DNA of 64,000 bases from Watersipora subatra (lineage: Eukaryota > Bryozoa > Gymnolaemata > Cheilostomatida > Watersiporidae), in NCBI RefSeq assembly GCF_963576615.1, contig NC_088711.1, forward strand, positions 9,728,869 through 9,792,868. The letters run 5' to 3'. Positions 57,654 to 64,000 of the stretch are shown here, in pieces; position 1 is the stretch's first letter; every line of letters begins with the position of its first letter. Under the pieces are notes generated by a model. The model saw only the letters and a program-made list of their open reading frames with translations, searched no databases and had not been told where the DNA came from. The position numbers and the translations under genes are program-made.

Positions 57654-60600
57654 TTCTATAGCTGCTCGTGAATCGCGATTCTGCTTTGATGGTCGTTATT
57701 AATGCATGTATATCAATTTTATGGTTCATAATATTCTTACTGACTCTGTCAACGTATTCCTGTCAATGACAAACATATTTTCTCTATATAAATCTGTCGT
57801 TGGGTTTGTATCTAATACATGTTAACACCAATATCATTTTAATTACATTAAACTTCTAGCCATGCATTTGACTGTATGTTACACCTTGTAGGCGTTACAG
57901 CTCTTTCGCAATCTATAACTTATCACTTCTGTGACTTCTTTTACAGCTCTTGGTGCTAAGTGCATTGTTTCTGCTAACGTAGGTTATCAACTGTGATTGT
58001 CATAATTCATGTATGATTTTTGCCGAGTATCTCACTTTCGCTGAAGGTCTTTATGAAAATATAAAGTTATTGAGCAATTTATCAAGCTTATGTTTGGGGT
58101 TATTTTTACTCAATTGTATTATAATATCAGTTGAATTAAAAAGTAATTTTACATCCAAATGTAGTTTTTTCTGGATGAATTATTAATGTCTCTGTTGCTG
58201 AACATTGCCAGTTCCTCAGTGATAGCTGTAGATCTGTGGTGAGGGAAGGGGGTGAGCTACAGAGAAAGATTGGTTTGTTCAAAATACATGTATTGCTTAA
58301 TGCTTTTTTAACAAAGCTGTTAAAATCTGATGCTGAAAATATTGATACAACTTTTCCATTTAAATCGTTGTGGGACTACATTTTTGAAGATGTAATTTTG
58401 TTGAAGATGCAATTAGCATGGCAACCCACATGTATAAGTGCTCAGATTTTGAGAGTGCACTATGGACAGACAGACAGAGCTACAAGAGAATATAGAATCC
58501 TAGGGACTCGGAGTAAACAAATCAGCCATGATCAGTGACACCTAAAGTTCTACTATTGTCTTGGTTTGTAATCAAAATGCCGTTTTTGTTTTTGACTTTT
58601 ATCACAAGGTTTTGAATACTTTATCAATTAACTTTACCAATTTACTTGTGCATATAAAATATGTCAACTATAACAATTTTCATCAGTTAGAAAAGCCCAT
58701 GATGTAAATACCTGTACCTTGTTCTGATGTTACAACAAACAATTATATACACCTATGAATATGTACTCGCAAAATGTCTTCTTAGTTGCGCAGAGACAGT
58801 TTGTTTACTGCCAAGATGTCTCTAAATTGAAGGATAGTTTTGCATGTTCCTGCCAAGATTAAATGGCCAGATGTTGTCTTATATATGCTTATGCATAGCT
58901 AATTGCTTATGCGAAGCTAAGTTTTAGTTGATACGCTTCTGCAGTCAAGAAGGTCAGCTGTAGAGAAGTACATAGATGTAAAACAATGTTGCTTTTTGTA
59001 TAAATCAAACAACCACACCTTTTTTGGAAGCCACTGCAAAAAATTCCCTACTAGATTGCGTTCTCCAAGGTACTCTACCTGTACATACACATGTTTATGG
59101 TAAATAAATGTTACTCTTGCTATCTGGTAAAGGCAAAAATAAGATTCGCTATTATTTAGTAGTTATTCCAGCTTTGCCAGAGATTTCTTGCATTTTTAAT
59201 CATATAGTCTGCAAATGGGTTTAAAAGACCGGTTTCAGGTGCCAGATAGAATTTTGAAACCAATTATATTTGTTGACGGGGCAGAAGGCACAGAGCGTAT
59301 GCATGCGAAGTTTGGATGAAATTGGGCGAAAATTGAAAAAACATAGGCCTAGTGTTTACACAGACTTACAGAGACACAATGACAAAGTAGTATTTATTAA
59401 TAGAGATATCATTCGCATTGTTACTAATAGCATTACTATTGGTAACATTGAATGGGCTTAGACTGACTTCCAAGACTGTTGTAGATACTGAAGCAAGGAG
59501 AAATATGCTAACAAACTGTATAGGTATAATAAGTAAACACTAATATGAAATCTAGACTAATGTATGATACAAATATAGAAGTACAGTGTTACTATTTCAT
59601 TTTCGCTACTCTATATGCTCAAACCTTTTGGGAATTTCTAGTTCTCTCATCTACACACCGACTTTGGTGTGTACTAAAATAGCTCTACCAAATACAATTG
59701 CTTTTTAAGTTTGTGCCTTACACATGCTTTTTCATATGCGAAATACAGTTAAATGCATTTTTCAAACTTCAAGCTTTGCTTTTCAGCTTCAATATTATTA
59801 GTGCAACTTTAGTGGAAGCCTCAATTTTTTGAACTAAAAATATGGCTGTGAGCAAGGCTAAGTATGATGTCTGCTTAGGTTACTGCTAGTAGAGGCTGTG
59901 TGTGTGTTTTGAACAGTATTATTGCACAAACAATGGTTATGTGATTTTGGCTGGAACATGTCTGAGTACAGTGACAAGGAAACCCGATGACTGAAAACAT
60001 GCCCAGTTGCCATAATTTCCCAGGACCAATTTCCGAGACCAATTTAAGGTTGGATGTCATTCCTGTCACCACCAGTGGCGTTTTCTGCGAATTGAACTCC
60101 AACCTGTGTTTACAGGTCAAGTGATTTGCAAACAACATAAAAATACATGTATGTTGTTTGCAGATCATTCAGTGTCTAGCAGCCGCTAGGTCACGGCTGC
60201 CGAACACTGAAAATGTAATCAAGCGGATGTAAGCAGAGCAATCAGACCTTTTAATGGTAACATTTAGTGTTAGCACATTAATGTTATTGTTATTAACACA
60301 TACGGTAGATGTGCTAATCTTTTAACACATCTATGTGCAATAATCTGTCTTTGTTATGGAGCAGTTTTGTCAAATGTACAAATATATTTGAGAAGCTCTC
60401 ACGAAGTGCTAACACAGTTATGTATTTTTTGTTGTTGGTATATCTCTAAATTTTCAGTTCACTCAGTATTTTTTATATTTGTTATAATATTATTGTACCT
60501 TTAACCTAATAAATGTTTATGGGTGTATTCTATGATAGCAACTCACTGAATGGTTTGTCATCAGAAGTTGGTCATACGGATTGATTGTTGCCACAATAAA

Positions 60601-61628
60601 TTAATGTTGCAGTTAAAAGCTTTTACCGGTCTGCCTCTTATTAGCAAGCAGTGTTGTTATTTTACAGCTTAAATAAAACTTATTCTCAGAAGACATGTAC
60701 ATAATAGTACCTATGAATGTTTGCTACTTGAAATTGATCACTATTTCACTTGATCTAATGGTTGGTATTAAAACTTAAGTTTAATCATCACCATTTTCAA
60801 CCTTGTACCTTATTATTGTTGTATCAATATAATTTTATTCTAGTTTTATAAACGAGTGATTTCATTTCTTCAAAAATGTGAATATTTTAATCAATCATGC
60901 TCTCAAACTGATGCTGCACAGCAAAATTATCAATAATGGCCTAAACAGTACAACAGCAGGCTGGTGGTCTAGAAGCTCTTCACTATCTCATCATGCATTA
61001 TTGGCAGCAGACCAGTAGAGCTGCTATCATTGCTATGAACTTATGTTTTGCATCATTAGTAAGATCTTTTGCTTACAATACACCGGTGTTAAAGTAATGT
61101 ATTCATTTGTTTTTATTTGCAAGCTTTACTGCTGCTTCACTGCTGCTTCACTGGTATTGACGATGGTATTTGGTATTGACTGGTTTTGTAGGTTACATGC
61201 TGTCAATTTGCAGTTGACTCGCTGACAGTGTTGAATGATCGTTACTTCAGGAATAAACAACTCTAACTAAAGGTCGCGCAGAGTTTCATAACTTAAAAGA
61301 CAAGCCTTCAAAAGTGGCTTCGTGATTGGCTAGCAGGAGAAGGCACGGCTTTTGTAACGAATCGTGCGTTTAGGCTCTGCATCACTGATCAGGCCATCAT
61401 AGACGTATCGCAGCGTACGAGTTCGTAAAGAAACAATCAACGCGCATTTATCGGGTGGTTAACTCTGTTTCCGTGTGCGTGACTCAAGTGCCGACTGAAG
61501 GACATATCGCACTCGGCTATTGCCAGCTCCCGGTATTCTGTTTTCAAGATAATATTATTTTTGTATCGCAGGCATTAGTTATTGTTGATAGCCTATTTAG
61601 AAACGTTTGTTATATAGAGATACCAGCC
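57654..61628. other. RNF123 3' UTR and intergenic region up to GLUD
   Basis: The RNF123 3' UTR must begin here; variant signals ATTAAA lie at 57847 and 58135. The 100-codon frame at 58236-58538 and the 63-codon frame at 59270-59461 have no recognisable domain and no splice support, so I do not call them genes. A tRNA-type SINE is at 60060-60215. The GLUD promoter and 5' UTR should be at the right end. The 174 nt before the GLUD ATG are open in the same frame but contain no in-frame ATG. Confidence 0.5.
60060..60215 (-). repeat. tRNA-derived SINE, minus strand
   Basis: On the minus strand a head reading ggcagccgtgacctagcggc (A-box-like) is followed by tgctagacactgaatgat and then a B-box-like ggttggagttcaattcgc near 60095. 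Between them acaacataaaaatacatgta and its inverse form a small hairpin (60130-60163), an insertion within the tRNA-like part. Confidence 0.55.
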
Positions 61629-63315
<1,687 letters not shown>

Positions 63316-64000
63316 GTTAGTTTGCTAGCATTCTATTCTTTCAGCTCCGTATCAAATTTCTATTATTAATGGATTGTGTCCATAAGCAGAATGAGCTGTA
63401 TCTTGCAACACATATATACAGTACATACCGTAGTAAATATCACCCTGACTCGCCTTTCCTGTGTAACTTGAGTATATAATGATTTAGTTTGTATCAGGTA
63501 GAGTGTCATGGCGAACCGCTTATATCCCTATATAAGCTAACTGTACTCGGATAAAGCCTTGAGTGCAGCCATCAATTGCGCAGGCATTGCGGAGTGCAAG
63601 CTGTATTGTGCCTAATTGATTTCATTCACTGAGGTGAATAATGTGGTGAGGTCATAGAAAAAAGTGTCTACAGATGCGAGGAATTGTTTAAAGGCTTCAT
63701 TCATATCTGTTCATGCTTGACCAATTTATCTGTTTCACCTGGACACTTGATAAAAGAATTTAAAAAATGTCATAATTTAAAGTCAGCAGAGGGATATCTG
63801 ATAATTAAAGTCAAACCATCCCATGGCTATAAGTGTATTTAGGAAGCAAGTCTTTCTATCAATTCTAGCGATGGTGATGGTCATATGTTGCTGATACGAG
63901 AAGTTGTTTGTTTTGCTGATCCAATTTAATTTATTTTGTAGTGTTCTTTAATCTGTCATTGTATAGGGCCTACTGCATTTCTTTAATTTCGATTTCATGA

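Noticed and set aside
58236-58538. 100-codon plus frame after RNF123
   Set aside because: No recognisable motif, no splice support, and it lies where the RNF123 3' UTR or intergenic sequence is expected.

Overview
This is an AT-rich animal nuclear sequence. Its genes are split into many small exons with GT-AG introns, the introns are full of short repeats, and there are no operons. Three and a half genes can be rebuilt exon by exon because splice phases and family conservation agree. The gene set (an ependymin-related secreted protein, UBASH3, RNF123, mitochondrial glutamate dehydrogenase) together with the abundant tRNA-headed SINEs and mariner/hAT/pogo-like elements fits a lophotrochozoan-type invertebrate such as a mollusc. 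The species cannot be fixed from this window.

Layout. Positions 1-10400 are repeat-dominated: tRNA-derived SINEs, a decayed non-LTR retrotransposon on the minus strand (about 5300-6360), a perfect 40-copy 15-bp minisatellite (6535-7139), and a hAT-like TIR element sitting inside a SINE (7877-8677). Positions 10439-13622 (+) carry a 4-exon ependymin-related gene (196 aa). Positions 15105-26916 (-) carry a 14-exon UBASH3/TULA gene (643 aa; 627 aa if one TE-borne 48-nt exon is skipped), with UBA, 2H phosphoesterase, SH3 and histidine-phosphatase domains. A 3.5-kb divergent intergenic region separates it from the 28-exon RNF123/KPC1 gene at 30431-57653 (+; 1169 aa), with SPRY and C-terminal RING domains. 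After about 4 kb of intergenic sequence, the first four coding exons of GLUD (glutamate dehydrogenase) start at 61629 and run off the right edge.

Functionally, UBASH3 and RNF123 are divergent neighbours that both act in ubiquitin-linked signalling: UBASH3 as a ubiquitin-binding phosphatase, RNF123 as an E3 ligase. Nothing in the sequence shows that they are co-regulated. GLUD is an unrelated mitochondrial metabolic enzyme, and the ependymin-related protein is secreted.

No new multi-gene system is visible. The most unusual items are: a 52-bp tandem array in RNF123 that copies the intron/exon junction of exon 14 ten times; a possible exon of UBASH3 lying inside a TIR element; an optional in-frame 54-nt segment in RNF123; an Arg in the first 2H motif of UBASH3; and a pair of long-TIR elements with TTAA at both ends in two RNF123 introns. 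All gene structures come from reading the sequence by eye, without transcript data or database searches. Repeat borders are approximate unless stated.
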